Positions 26,260 to 34,072 of a stretch of 41,068 nucleotides of DNA are shown here, one piece after another. A program made the translations under genes and the position numbers. This DNA comes from JBCCMQ01 sp039179985. GTDB lineage: Bacteria > Pseudomonadota > Alphaproteobacteria > Rhodobacterales > Rhodobacteraceae. The stretch's first letter is position 1. Each line of letters begins with the position of its first letter. The stretch lies in NCBI GenBank assembly GCA_039179985.1, contig JBCDED010000030.1:1-41068 (forward strand), given 5' to 3'. The notes below the pieces were generated by a model, which saw only the letters and a list, made by a program, of their open reading frames with translations, ran no database searches and had not been told where the DNA came from.

Positions 26260-26313
26260 TTGTTGCAAAATCTACTTTAGTCCGCGCCAAATTTGCAACC
26301 TTATGCGGCTGTA

Positions 26314-26340
26314 CAACTGCAATATTGCAAAATACAGTTG
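26314..26340. promoter_or_regulatory. Nested palindromes, candidate Lrp/AsnC operator
   Basis: A perfect 12-bp palindrome TGCAATATTGCA (26318-26329) lies inside a second inverted repeat, CAACTG (26314-26319) and CAGTTG (26335-26340). Two further TTGCAA-like half sites occur nearer the regulator gene (about 26263-26269 and 26293-26298). The patch is unusually A/T-rich for this genome and ends 13 bp before the LysE-type gene. Confidence 0.55.
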
Positions 26341-26353
26341 AACGGAGGCTGAG

Positions 26354-26950
26354 ATGACACTGGAATTGCTGCTCGCGCTTGTCGCATTCGCTTTTACGAT
26401 GTCGATCACGCCTGGTCCGAACAACCTGATGCTCATGGCATCTGGGGCCAATTTCGGGTTCTTGCCGACCATTCCACATATGCTGGGTATCTCCATCGGG
26501 CACGCGCTGATGGTGGTTCTGTTGGGTCTTGGGATGGTGGGCCTCTTTGATGCCTACCCGGTCCTGGACACGGTTCTGAAAGTGGTTTCGGTGGTCTACC
26601 TTTTGTGGCTGGCATGGAAAATCGCCACGGCGGCGCCTGTCACGGAGGCGGGCGCAAAGGGCAGTCCCATGACCTTTCTGCAGGCCGCCGCCTTTCAGTG
26701 GGTGAACCCGAAAGCCTGGGCGATGGCGCTTGGCGCAATCACGCTCTACGCCCCCGGTCATGATTTCCGTGGTGTCGCGATTGTCGCATTTGTCTTTGCT
26801 TTGACCAATCTGCCGTCGATCGGCGTCTGGACCGTGTTGGGGCAGGGGTTGGCGCACATTCTGAAGACACCGTCCCATCTGCGTACGTTCAACGTTGTGA
26901 TGGCGCTATTGCTTGTCGGCAGCCTCTGGCCTGTCCTGGCGGGCCGCTAA
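26354..26950 (+). CDS. LysE family amino-acid exporter
   Basis: The 198-aa membrane protein has about six hydrophobic helices and the family motif SITPGPNNLMLMASGANFG near the N-terminus, plus FQWVNPKAWAMALGA mid-protein. LysE/RhtB proteins export amino acids or their derivatives by proton exchange. CGGAGG lies about 7 bases before the ATG. The divergent Lrp/AsnC regulator supports amino-acid-induced control. Exact substrate is unknown. Confidence 0.92.
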   Translation: MTLELLLALVAFAFTMSITPGPNNLMLMASGANFGFLPTIPHMLGISIGHALMVVLLGLGMVGLFDAYPVLDTVLKVVSVVYLLWLAWKIATAAPVTEAGAKGSPMTFLQAAAFQWVNPKAWAMALGAITLYAPGHDFRGVAIVAFVFALTNLPSIGVWTVLGQGLAHILKTPSHLRTFNVVMALLLVGSLWPVLAGR

Positions 26951-26956
26951 AGAAAA

Positions 26957-26976
26957 AGCGGCCCGCAGGGGCCGCT
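26957..26976 (-). terminator. Terminator of the VPLPA-CTERM gene, possibly bidirectional
   Basis: AGCGGCCC and GGGCCGCT form an 8-bp stem with a 4-base loop. Read on the minus strand, the stem is followed by TTTTTCTTT, a good intrinsic terminator for the gene at 27010-27735. On the plus strand only CTTGTT follows, so it is weaker for the LysE-type gene. Confidence 0.75.
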
Positions 26977-27009
26977 CTTGTTGCTACAGCCGAACTGCCA
27001 AGGTGCAGT

Positions 27010-27735
27010 TCAAGCCGCCTTCTTTTGCTTGCGACGAAGAAGCGCGCCGGCCCCAAACCCCGACAGCAAGAGCCAGGCGCCCGCGGGCAGCGGAACCGCC
27101 GAGAGGTCGACGTTGATGTCACCCTGGCGGCCTTCCAGCCGGCTGATGTCGTCGCCGTAGATTTCGCAGTAGTCGGTCGTACAGTCACCGCCGATCGTCG
27201 TGATGCCGAACCAATGCGCCATACCGACGTTGGAGTTCTTGTTGTTGGGTCCCACGGTGAACTCGTCGGGAGCCGAGCCATACTGAACCGCGAAAGGCCC
27301 GAGCAGTGGCATGGCCTCGATGCCGAGGATCAGCCCCGCAAGGGCGCCGAAGCCTGTCAGCGTGCCGCCAGTCACATAGGTGTACTGGATGTCCGAACCG
27401 GGCGCCGACCCGTTTTCCGATTTGAAGCTGGGCCCGGTGAAACCATCGGGGAACGGCCCGTAGGTGAACGAGATGTCAAAGCCGGTATCGCCAAATCCTG
27501 CGGATTGGGAAAACACCGAACCTGTCAGCGTGCCAGCATCGGTGTCGAAAGTGCCAGCAGGAAGGAAGTCGAAGTCGGATCCAAGGCCGCCGCCGATTCC
27601 ACCCTTGATCCAAAGGCTGTGGTCGGCGCCACTGCCCACGGCGGATGTGGCGTCAAAGACGGCCGCATGCGCGGAAAGCGGCAGAATGGTCGAGAACGCC
27701 ACAGCAGCCGCAATTGTTTTGTAGTCAATAGTCAC
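27010..27735 (-). CDS. VPLPA-CTERM sorting domain-containing protein
   Basis: The 241-aa protein has an N-terminal signal (TIAAAVAFSTILPLSAHA) and a Gly/Ser/Thr-rich, beta-type body with two cysteines (GDCTTDYCEIYG). The C-terminal sorting signal is VPLPAGAWLLLSG, a hydrophobic helix and RRKQKKAA. VPLPA-CTERM tails are recognised by exosortase-type enzymes (XrtD group), and such proteins are linked to extracellular polysaccharide and surface display. No exosortase gene lies in the window. The start is GTG with GAGG 9 bases upstream. A TATACT-like -10 lies at 27768-27773. The function of the body is not recognised. Confidence 0.85.
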   Translation of the reverse strand: MTIDYKTIAAAVAFSTILPLSAHAAVFDATSAVGSGADHSLWIKGGIGGGLGSDFDFLPAGTFDTDAGTLTGSVFSQSAGFGDTGFDISFTYGPFPDGFTGPSFKSENGSAPGSDIQYTYVTGGTLTGFGALAGLILGIEAMPLLGPFAVQYGSAPDEFTVGPNNKNSNVGMAHWFGITTIGGDCTTDYCEIYGDDISRLEGRQGDINVDLSAVPLPAGAWLLLSGFGAGALLRRKQKKAA

Positions 27736-27872
27736 TGGTAAACCCTCACCCTTTACTACGTCGCGAAAGTATACAGGTCCGAGAGAGCCTATAAAGTAGG
27801 CAAGACTTGCATTGTCGTCTCCAGTGCGTTTCCAAACTGGCGACGGTCGCGCGGCGGAGGTATGGGTCAGAG

Positions 27873-30800
27873 CTACTCGGCCGGCGCAGGCTCCGCGGGC
27901 GGCGTGACCTTGCCTTTGCCTTTCAGAAACTCTCTCAGGCGCTGCAGGATCACATAGAGAACGGGCACGATGATCACGCCGATGACGGTCGCCGCAAGCA
28001 TGCCGCCAAAGACTGCGATACCAATGGCTTGCTGGCTGGCCGCTCCTGCGCCCGATGCCGCAATAAGCGGGATCACCCCGAGTAGGAAAGACAAGGCGGT
28101 CATCATAACGGCCCTGAAACGTTGCTGCGCGGCCTCGACGGCCGCCTCTTGAATGCCGAGACCCTTTTCATGCTGTTCGATGGCGAATTCGACGATCAGG
28201 ATCGCGTTCTTCGATGCAAGCCCGATCAGCATGATCATCCCGATCTGCGTGTAGAGGTTTATGTCGCCCCCCGCGATACCGACAGCCGCCAGAGCCCCGA
28301 AAAGCGCCACGGTCACTGATAACAGGATTCCAACGGGCATTGTCCAACTCTCATACTGCGCAACCAGGAACAGATAGGCAAAGACCACGGCCATGATCAG
28401 GATCACGAAGACCAGGCCGCCGGCAGCAAGCTGCTGCTGCGCGGTCCCGGTCCACTCATAGGCAAAGCCGGGTGGAAGGGCTGTAACGGCCTCATCCTGC
28501 AGCACATTAATCGCGTCCCCGGTGGAAAATCCTTCCGCAGGAACGGCCGTGACGGTCGCCGCTCGGAACATGTTGTAGCGGTTCAGAAGCACGGGCCCGA
28601 GCTCGCTTTCGATGGTGACAAGCGTGTTCAGCGGCACCATGTCGCCCGTCGTGGAGCGGACGTAGATGTTGCCGATATCCTCCACGGTGTTGCGGTATTG
28701 ACCTTCGGCCTGGATCATCACGCGGTAGACGCGGCCAAAAAGGTTGAAGTCGTTCACGTAGAACGACCCCATGTAGGATTGAAGTGTCAGGAAGACCTCG
28801 CTGATGGGGACGTTTAGTGACTTTGCCTTTTCCCGGTCGAGATCGACGAAGATCTTCGGCACATTCGCGCGGAAGGTTGTATAGGCCTGCGCGATCTCGG
28901 GCCTCTGGTTCGCCGCATAGACCAGCGAGCCAAGCGCGGCTGAAAGGTCCTGTGCCGATCCGCCACCCGTTTGCTGGACCTTCATTTCGACGCCGGCGCT
29001 CATGCCAAGCCCGCTGATTGGCGGCGGGTTAAAGGCAATGACGCTGGCGCTTGGTTCCTGATTGGCGATACCGAGGACCTTCTGAAGAATCCCGTTGGCG
29101 CTGAACTCTTCTTCCTCGCGAGCGTCCCAGGGGACGAGGTTCACGATGATCATCGCGTTGTTTGAGCCGGACCCGTTGAGCAGGCTGAAGCCGTTTACCA
29201 GCACCGTGTTGGCCACGCCCTCCAGCGCCAGGATCTGGTCGTTGACGCGGTCTGTGACGACCTCGGTCCGGGCCAGGGACGCCGCATCGGGTAACTGTAC
29301 GTCAACAAAGAGATAACCGTTGTCCTCCAGGGGCAGGAACCCGGCAGGCAGCGAGCGCATTAGGCTGGCAGAGCCGAAGGCGAGGGCCGCCAAGAGTGCG
29401 AGGCCGATCAACGGTACGCGCACAAGTCTGCGGACAATACCCACGTAGTGGCCGCGCACGGTCGAAATGGCGTTTTCAAAAACCGCGAGCAAACCCTTGG
29501 CCGGGCCGGAGCGGGGTTTGAGGATCAGCGCGCAGAGCGCCGGTGACAGCGTCAGGGCGTTGACCGAGGAAATCACCACGGCGACCGAAATTGTCACCGC
29601 GAACTGCGAATAAAGCCGACCGGTGATGCCGGGCATGAAGGTGACGGGCACAAAGACCGCCAGAAGCACTAAGGTGGTGGCGATCACCGGCCCGGTAATC
29701 TGCCCCATGGCCTTGCGCGTTGCCTCGGCGGGGGAAAGGCCCTCTTCGGCGATGATGCGTTCCACATTCTCGACGACTACGATGGCATCGTCCACCACGA
29801 TTCCGATGGCCAGGACAAGCGCGAAGAGCGAGATCGTATTCAGCGACATCCCAAAAAGCAGTAGGAAGGCGAAGGTCCCGATCAGGGACACCGGGATCGC
29901 CACAGCGGGAATGACCGTGGCTCGCAGGTTTCCGAGGAACAGAAACACCACCGAGATCACAAGGATGAAGGTCAGGATCAGGGTCGAGACCACGTCGTTC
30001 AGCGACTGTTCCACAAAGTCCGTTGAATCGAACGGCACTTCATAGACCACGTCGTCGGGAAAGGACCGGGACAGCCGGTCAAGCTCGGCGCGTACACGTT
30101 CGGACACCGCCAGTGCGTTCGCTCCAGGGGCCTGGTATATCGCCAGCACGGTCGCTGGTGCACCTTCGTAGCGGCCCGAGGCGTTGTAGTAGTTGGCACC
30201 CAATTCCACCCGGGCGATGTCGCGAATGCGCACGATATCCCCCGAACTGCCGGCGCGGATGACGATATCTTGAAACTCGTCGATCGTTGTCAGGCGTCCT
30301 TTGGATTTGATCGTGTACTGGAACTGCTGGCCTTCCGGCACCGGCGGAGCGCCCACCTGCCCGGCGGAGACCTCAAGGTTTTGTTCGCGGATTGCTTCGA
30401 TCATGTCGCCCGGCGTGATGCCGAGACTGGCCATTCGGTCGGGGTCCATCCAGATCCGCATGGCGTATTCGAAATCAGTCAAAACGTCGGCCCGGCCGAC
30501 CCCCGCCACGCGCGCCAGTGCATCCTTGATGTTGATCGAAGCGTAGTTTGACAGGAATACTTCGTCATACGTCTCGTCGGGCGAGGTCAGCGTGATCACG
30601 AGCAGCATATTCGTTGAGCTCTTTTGCGTGACGACGCCGGAATCTGTGACCTCAGTCGGCAGCGAGGCCGTTGCCTGCGCTACCCGGTTCTGTACGTTAA
30701 CCGAGGCAATATCGGGGTCTGTGCCCACTTCGAACGTGACCGAAAGGGAGTAGGACCCCGTGTCGGTACTGTCCGACGACATATAGATCATGTCGTCTAC

Positions 30801-31016
30801 GCCATTCACCTGCGCCTCGATGGGCGCGGCGACTGTGTTCTCAACGGTTTCCGAGTTTGCGCCTGTGTAGTTTGCCGTGACGCTGACGACCGGCGGCGTG
30901 ATATCCGGAAACTGTTCCACAGGCAAAACGGCGTAGCCGATGCCGCCCATGATCGACAGCACCAGCGAAATAACCAATGCCATCTTCGGGCGGGTTATGA
31001 AAATCGAGGAAAACAT
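27873..31016 (-). CDS. RND efflux transporter permease (HAE1/AcrB type)
   Basis: The 1047-aa inner-membrane pump begins MFSSIFITRPKMALVISLVLS, the usual first helix. It has the proton-relay aspartates in IGIVVDDAIVVVENVERI and the expected twelve helices in two halves with two large periplasmic loops. Length matches AcrB/MexB. The protein uses proton flow to expel drugs, bile-like compounds or solvents from the periplasm. It follows the adaptor gene by 3 bp, so they form one operon. No outer-membrane factor is in this operon; the divergent TolC-like protein may serve both. The extreme C-terminus is Pro/Ala-rich. Confidence 0.96.
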   Translation of the reverse strand: MFSSIFITRPKMALVISLVLSIMGGIGYAVLPVEQFPDITPPVVSVTANYTGANSETVENTVAAPIEAQVNGVDDMIYMSSDSTDTGSYSLSVTFEVGTDPDIASVNVQNRVAQATASLPTEVTDSGVVTQKSSTNMLLVITLTSPDETYDEVFLSNYASINIKDALARVAGVGRADVLTDFEYAMRIWMDPDRMASLGITPGDMIEAIREQNLEVSAGQVGAPPVPEGQQFQYTIKSKGRLTTIDEFQDIVIRAGSSGDIVRIRDIARVELGANYYNASGRYEGAPATVLAIYQAPGANALAVSERVRAELDRLSRSFPDDVVYEVPFDSTDFVEQSLNDVVSTLILTFILVISVVFLFLGNLRATVIPAVAIPVSLIGTFAFLLLFGMSLNTISLFALVLAIGIVVDDAIVVVENVERIIAEEGLSPAEATRKAMGQITGPVIATTLVLLAVFVPVTFMPGITGRLYSQFAVTISVAVVISSVNALTLSPALCALILKPRSGPAKGLLAVFENAISTVRGHYVGIVRRLVRVPLIGLALLAALAFGSASLMRSLPAGFLPLEDNGYLFVDVQLPDAASLARTEVVTDRVNDQILALEGVANTVLVNGFSLLNGSGSNNAMIIVNLVPWDAREEEEFSANGILQKVLGIANQEPSASVIAFNPPPISGLGMSAGVEMKVQQTGGGSAQDLSAALGSLVYAANQRPEIAQAYTTFRANVPKIFVDLDREKAKSLNVPISEVFLTLQSYMGSFYVNDFNLFGRVYRVMIQAEGQYRNTVEDIGNIYVRSTTGDMVPLNTLVTIESELGPVLLNRYNMFRAATVTAVPAEGFSTGDAINVLQDEAVTALPPGFAYEWTGTAQQQLAAGGLVFVILIMAVVFAYLFLVAQYESWTMPVGILLSVTVALFGALAAVGIAGGDINLYTQIGMIMLIGLASKNAILIVEFAIEQHEKGLGIQEAAVEAAQQRFRAVMMTALSFLLGVIPLIAASGAGAASQQAIGIAVFGGMLAATVIGVIIVPVLYVILQRLREFLKGKGKVTPPAEPAPAE

Positions 31017-31019
31017 CTG

Positions 31020-32162
31020 CTACTGCCCCTCGGTCGCCTGGCCCGCAAGTACTGCGTCAACCTCGACGCCGGGTCTGACCCGCTGTAGTCCTTCGACAAT
31101 CACGCTCTCGCCGGGCCGGATCCCGTCGAGGACGATCACAGCGGTACCAACCTGATCCCCAAGCGTCACATAGCGCTGTTCCACCAGGGAATCCGATGTG
31201 ACGATCAGCACGAAATCGCCGCGCTGGTCCCTTTGCAACGCGGCTTGGGGGATCAGGGTTTGCTGGGTGGGTTCGAGGGCTTCAATGCGGACCGAGACGA
31301 AGGCGCCGTCGGTCAGGAGCGCATCTTCGTTGGCAAATTCCGCCAGTAGCGAAATTGTTCCTGTCGCAGTGTCTACGGCATTGTCGATAAAGACGATCTT
31401 GCCGGTTTCATCGAGGTCCGTGCCGTTTGAGAGCGTAACGAACACATCCGGGGACACCGGGGCGCTCGGCAGATCGGCCGCGGTCGTGTCGTATTCCTGC
31501 GCCACATCCACGAGACCGCGTTCGGAGATCGAGAAACGGACATAGATAGGGGCCTCGCGAATGATTGTCGCCAGGGCCTCTGTCGACGGCCCGACCAGTT
31601 CGCCAACGCTGGCGTTCACCCGGCCGATGCGCCCTTCGAATGGTGCCACAACATCGGTGTAGCTGAGGTCAAGCTCGGCGTTCCGGATGGCCGCATTGGC
31701 GGCCTTGACCTCGGCTTCCGCGACAAGCTCGTTCGCGCGGGCGATATCGACTTCCGATTCAGGGGCTGCGCCGCGCGCGAGAAGTTCGGTTTTGCGGGCC
31801 AGTTCGATACCGGCCAGCTGCAGGTTTGCTTCGGCGCGCGCAAGATCGGCATTCCGCGCATCCAGAGCCGCTTCATAGGCGTCCGGTTCAATCCGGTAGA
31901 GAAGATCGCCAGCCTCCACCCGGGCGCCATCGCTGACCGGCACGTCTTGGACGAATCCGCTGACGCGCGCGACAAGGTCCACCCGGTCGATAGCTTCGCC
32001 GCGACCAATAAAGCTGGCGGCATCCGTGATGTTTTCGGTGTAGGCGGCGGCGATACTGACCTTGGGAGGCTGTGCGCCTTCCTGTGCGATGGCCGGGCTC
32101 CAAAGCATCGCAAAGAGTGCGATGAGGATGCTGCAAAAGAGGAAGTACTGCCTATAGCCCAT
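31020..32162 (-). CDS. RND efflux periplasmic adaptor (membrane fusion protein)
   Basis: The 380-aa protein has a signal peptide ending SPAIA (no lipobox Cys), a lipoyl-like half motif (VDLVARVSGFVQDVPVSDGARVEAGDLLYRIEP, a region of about 60-95), an alpha-hairpin of about 70 residues, the second lipoyl half (DVVAPFEGRIGRV), and a beta-barrel domain. It links the RND pump to an outer-membrane channel. It is the first gene of the efflux operon. No local TetR- or MarR-type repressor is present, so control must come from elsewhere. Confidence 0.95.
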   Translation of the reverse strand: MGYRQYFLFCSILIALFAMLWSPAIAQEGAQPPKVSIAAAYTENITDAASFIGRGEAIDRVDLVARVSGFVQDVPVSDGARVEAGDLLYRIEPDAYEAALDARNADLARAEANLQLAGIELARKTELLARGAAPESEVDIARANELVAEAEVKAANAAIRNAELDLSYTDVVAPFEGRIGRVNASVGELVGPSTEALATIIREAPIYVRFSISERGLVDVAQEYDTTAADLPSAPVSPDVFVTLSNGTDLDETGKIVFIDNAVDTATGTISLLAEFANEDALLTDGAFVSVRIEALEPTQQTLIPQAALQRDQRGDFVLIVTSDSLVEQRYVTLGDQVGTAVIVLDGIRPGESVIVEGLQRVRPGVEVDAVLAGQATEGQ

Positions 32163-32224
32163 CGGATGCGCGCCTCAAGATTTTGTCCAGGATCGAATCG
32201 TCCTTGATGTCAGCTTAGTACCTT

Positions 32225-32250
32225 GCCGGTAGAGCGGAAAGCTCACCGGC
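32225..32250 (-). promoter_or_regulatory. Hairpin/dyad in the leader of the efflux operon
   Basis: GCCGGT and GAGC pair with GCTC and ACCGGC around a GGAAA loop (10 pairs, one bulged base). It lies 62 bp before the adaptor start, a position suited to an operator or mRNA leader structure. Confidence 0.45.
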
Positions 32251-32537
32251 GGGCGGTCTGTGGCAGCAAGGACAAATGCCGAGACATCCTTGAGACGCCG
32301 CACATCCAGACGGGATCCGAGTTGAAGTCAGAGGAGGTCCGGGAACTCTGCTAGGAGCTGCGTGTTTGCAACTGTCAGCCTCTGAAAATAAAAGAAAAAC
32401 CCTTTTTTCGCCCCGGATCCCCCGTGCTTTGCGGCAAGTCGTCCATTACCAGTGAACCCAACAGTCTTCCCAACTATGCGGCCCCGGGGCACAGGGCGTG
32501 GAGAGCTTCGCAATGTGTTGTCTGCGGCGGCGGGGCG

Positions 32538-32560
32538 CGCAAATCCGCAGCGGATGTGCG
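32538..32560. promoter_or_regulatory. 23-bp dyad upstream of the tolC-like gene
   Basis: CGCA-a-ATCCGC-a-GCGGAT-g-TGCG is symmetric except for one mismatched pair and the central base. It lies about 118 bp before the tolC-like start. The size and symmetry suit a dimeric regulator's operator. Confidence 0.5.
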
Positions 32561-32637
32561 ACTAGGGCTCCGTAAGGTACTGAAAATCTTTGATTTCGCT
32601 TGGTCTAACTTCTAACGTGACTTTGGTTAACGGAAAA

Positions 32638-32649
32638 CAGAGCGCTCTG
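32638..32649. promoter_or_regulatory. 12-bp palindrome just upstream of the tolC-like gene
   Basis: CAGAGCGCTCTG is a perfect palindrome 28 bp before the start codon, in the expected promoter or leader region. Confidence 0.35.
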
Positions 32650-32677
32650 GGCGCATTCCACTCCGGGAAAGGTGGCA

Positions 32678-34072
32678 ATGAGGATAATTGGGAGGGCTAT
32701 TCGAGCCGGGCGGCTTCTCGGCGCATCTGTTGCCATCTTGGTGCCAGCCCTTGCCGCTAATGCTGAAAGCCTTCGCGATGCCGTCCGCGCGACCCTGACT
32801 GCCAACCCCGCCCTTCAGGCGACTGATGCGGAAGCACGGGCCGCCGCCTTCGAGCTTTTGGAACTGCGCGGGGAGTTCTTGCCCACGGTCTCGGTCTTCG
32901 GCGAGATCGGTGAAGAGAATGTCGACAATCCCGCAAACTTGTCGGTGGCGGACAACGCGGTGACCAAAACGGCCCGACAGATCGGCGTGTCGGTCGACCT
33001 CACACTCTTTGACGGATTCCGCCGGTCCAATCTGGTTTATGCCAATGCCGCGCGGCTCGACGGCCGTATCTTCGCGCTGCTCGACGCGTCCGAAACCATC
33101 GGCCTGAGCGCCGTGGAAGCCTATGTCGATGTGGTCCGTCACAGAAACCTCGCCGTTGTCGCCCGCGAAAACGTGCGCCGCCACGAAGAACTGGCCGATC
33201 AGGTTCGGCAAGCGGTTGACGGCGGCCGATTGCCGGCGGGCGACGGGTTCGAAGCAGAGAACCGTCTACTGGCGGCGCGGGTGGCGGAACTCAGGGTGCG
33301 CGAGGCGATTGCCAACTCAAACGCCCGTTACCTGCGCGTCGTCGGAAATGCGCCGGGCGCAACGATGTCCGTGCCGCCCATCCGAAACCTGCCAGCCTCT
33401 GCCACCGAACTGGTGCAAACGGCCATTGAGGGCTCCTTCCGGGTCAAGGCGGCGAGCTCAGAAATCAACCGCAGACACTATGAACGCGGCGTCGCCGAGG
33501 CCGACCGAATGCCGCGCCTCGACCTGAACGCAACGACCTCAAAGGGCGAGGATCAGGGCGGCTCACGCGGCGTCGACGACGAGACATTCGTCGGTCTGCG
33601 CCTGTCCTGGACGATCTACAAGGGTGGCCGAAACCAGCAGACGGCGGCGCTCATAGAACGCCGAGAACAGGCGATTCTTGAGCGCAATGAAGCGGTCCGC
33701 GGTGTGCGTGAACTGGCCGAAAGTACATGGACTGCTTACCGGTCCGATCTCGAGCGCCAGCGCCTCTTTAGAGAACAGGAGGTGGCCACCGAGAACATCG
33801 TCACGCAGTACCGCCAGGAATTCCTGGCGGGCTCGCGGACGCTGCTTGACGTCCTAGATGCCGAGCGCAACTTTTTTAACGTGCGTTTCCAGCGTGTCAG
33901 CGTTGATGCGGCGGTCTCTTTCAACCAGTATCGCCTTGTTGCCACCCAAAGCAAACTTGCCCAGATGTTCGATATCTCGCCCAGCGAAACGGCGCTGGAG
34001 CCGACATTTGAGAGCCGCGCGCTGCAAAAGCCTTCGCTTGTCTTCGATACGAGCGTCGCGCCCCTGCGATGA
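32678..34072 (+). CDS. TolC family outer-membrane protein
   Basis: The 464-aa protein has a signal peptide (about 1-30, ending AANA) and the duplicated OEP domain: ESLRDAVRATLTANPALQATDAEARAA near the start, VSVDLTLFDGFRRS at the first strand, and LRLSWTIYKGGRNQQ at the second. The helical second half contains QEFLAGSRTLLDVLDAERNFF. This is typical of type I secretion TolC homologues such as LapE/PrtF. The ATG at 32678 has AAAGG 5 bases upstream and is preferred over the GTG at 32672. The stop overlaps the next start by ATGA, so it is translationally coupled to the secretion ABC gene. Confidence 0.95.
   Translation: MRIIGRAIRAGRLLGASVAILVPALAANAESLRDAVRATLTANPALQATDAEARAAAFELLELRGEFLPTVSVFGEIGEENVDNPANLSVADNAVTKTARQIGVSVDLTLFDGFRRSNLVYANAARLDGRIFALLDASETIGLSAVEAYVDVVRHRNLAVVARENVRRHEELADQVRQAVDGGRLPAGDGFEAENRLLAARVAELRVREAIANSNARYLRVVGNAPGATMSVPPIRNLPASATELVQTAIEGSFRVKAASSEINRRHYERGVAEADRMPRLDLNATTSKGEDQGGSRGVDDETFVGLRLSWTIYKGGRNQQTAALIERREQAILERNEAVRGVRELAESTWTAYRSDLERQRLFREQEVATENIVTQYRQEFLAGSRTLLDVLDAERNFFNVRFQRVSVDAAVSFNQYRLVATQSKLAQMFDISPSETALEPTFESRALQKPSLVFDTSVAPLR

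Larger units (their letters stand above)
32163..32677. other. 515-bp spacer between the divergent efflux and secretion operons
   Basis: No convincing gene is present; the short open frames inside have no ribosome sites and unnatural composition. It should hold both promoters. Visible symmetry: GCCGGT/ACCGGC with GAGC/GCTC at 32225-32250, a 23-bp dyad at 32538-32560, and a 12-bp palindrome at 32638-32649. An A/T-rich run (AAAATAAAAGAAAAACCCTT) lies around 32385-32404. Confidence 0.6.

Noticed and set aside
32328..32615. Two short overlapping frames (both strands) in the efflux/secretion spacer
   Set aside because: They have no ribosome site, odd composition and overlap each other; the region is better explained as regulatory.
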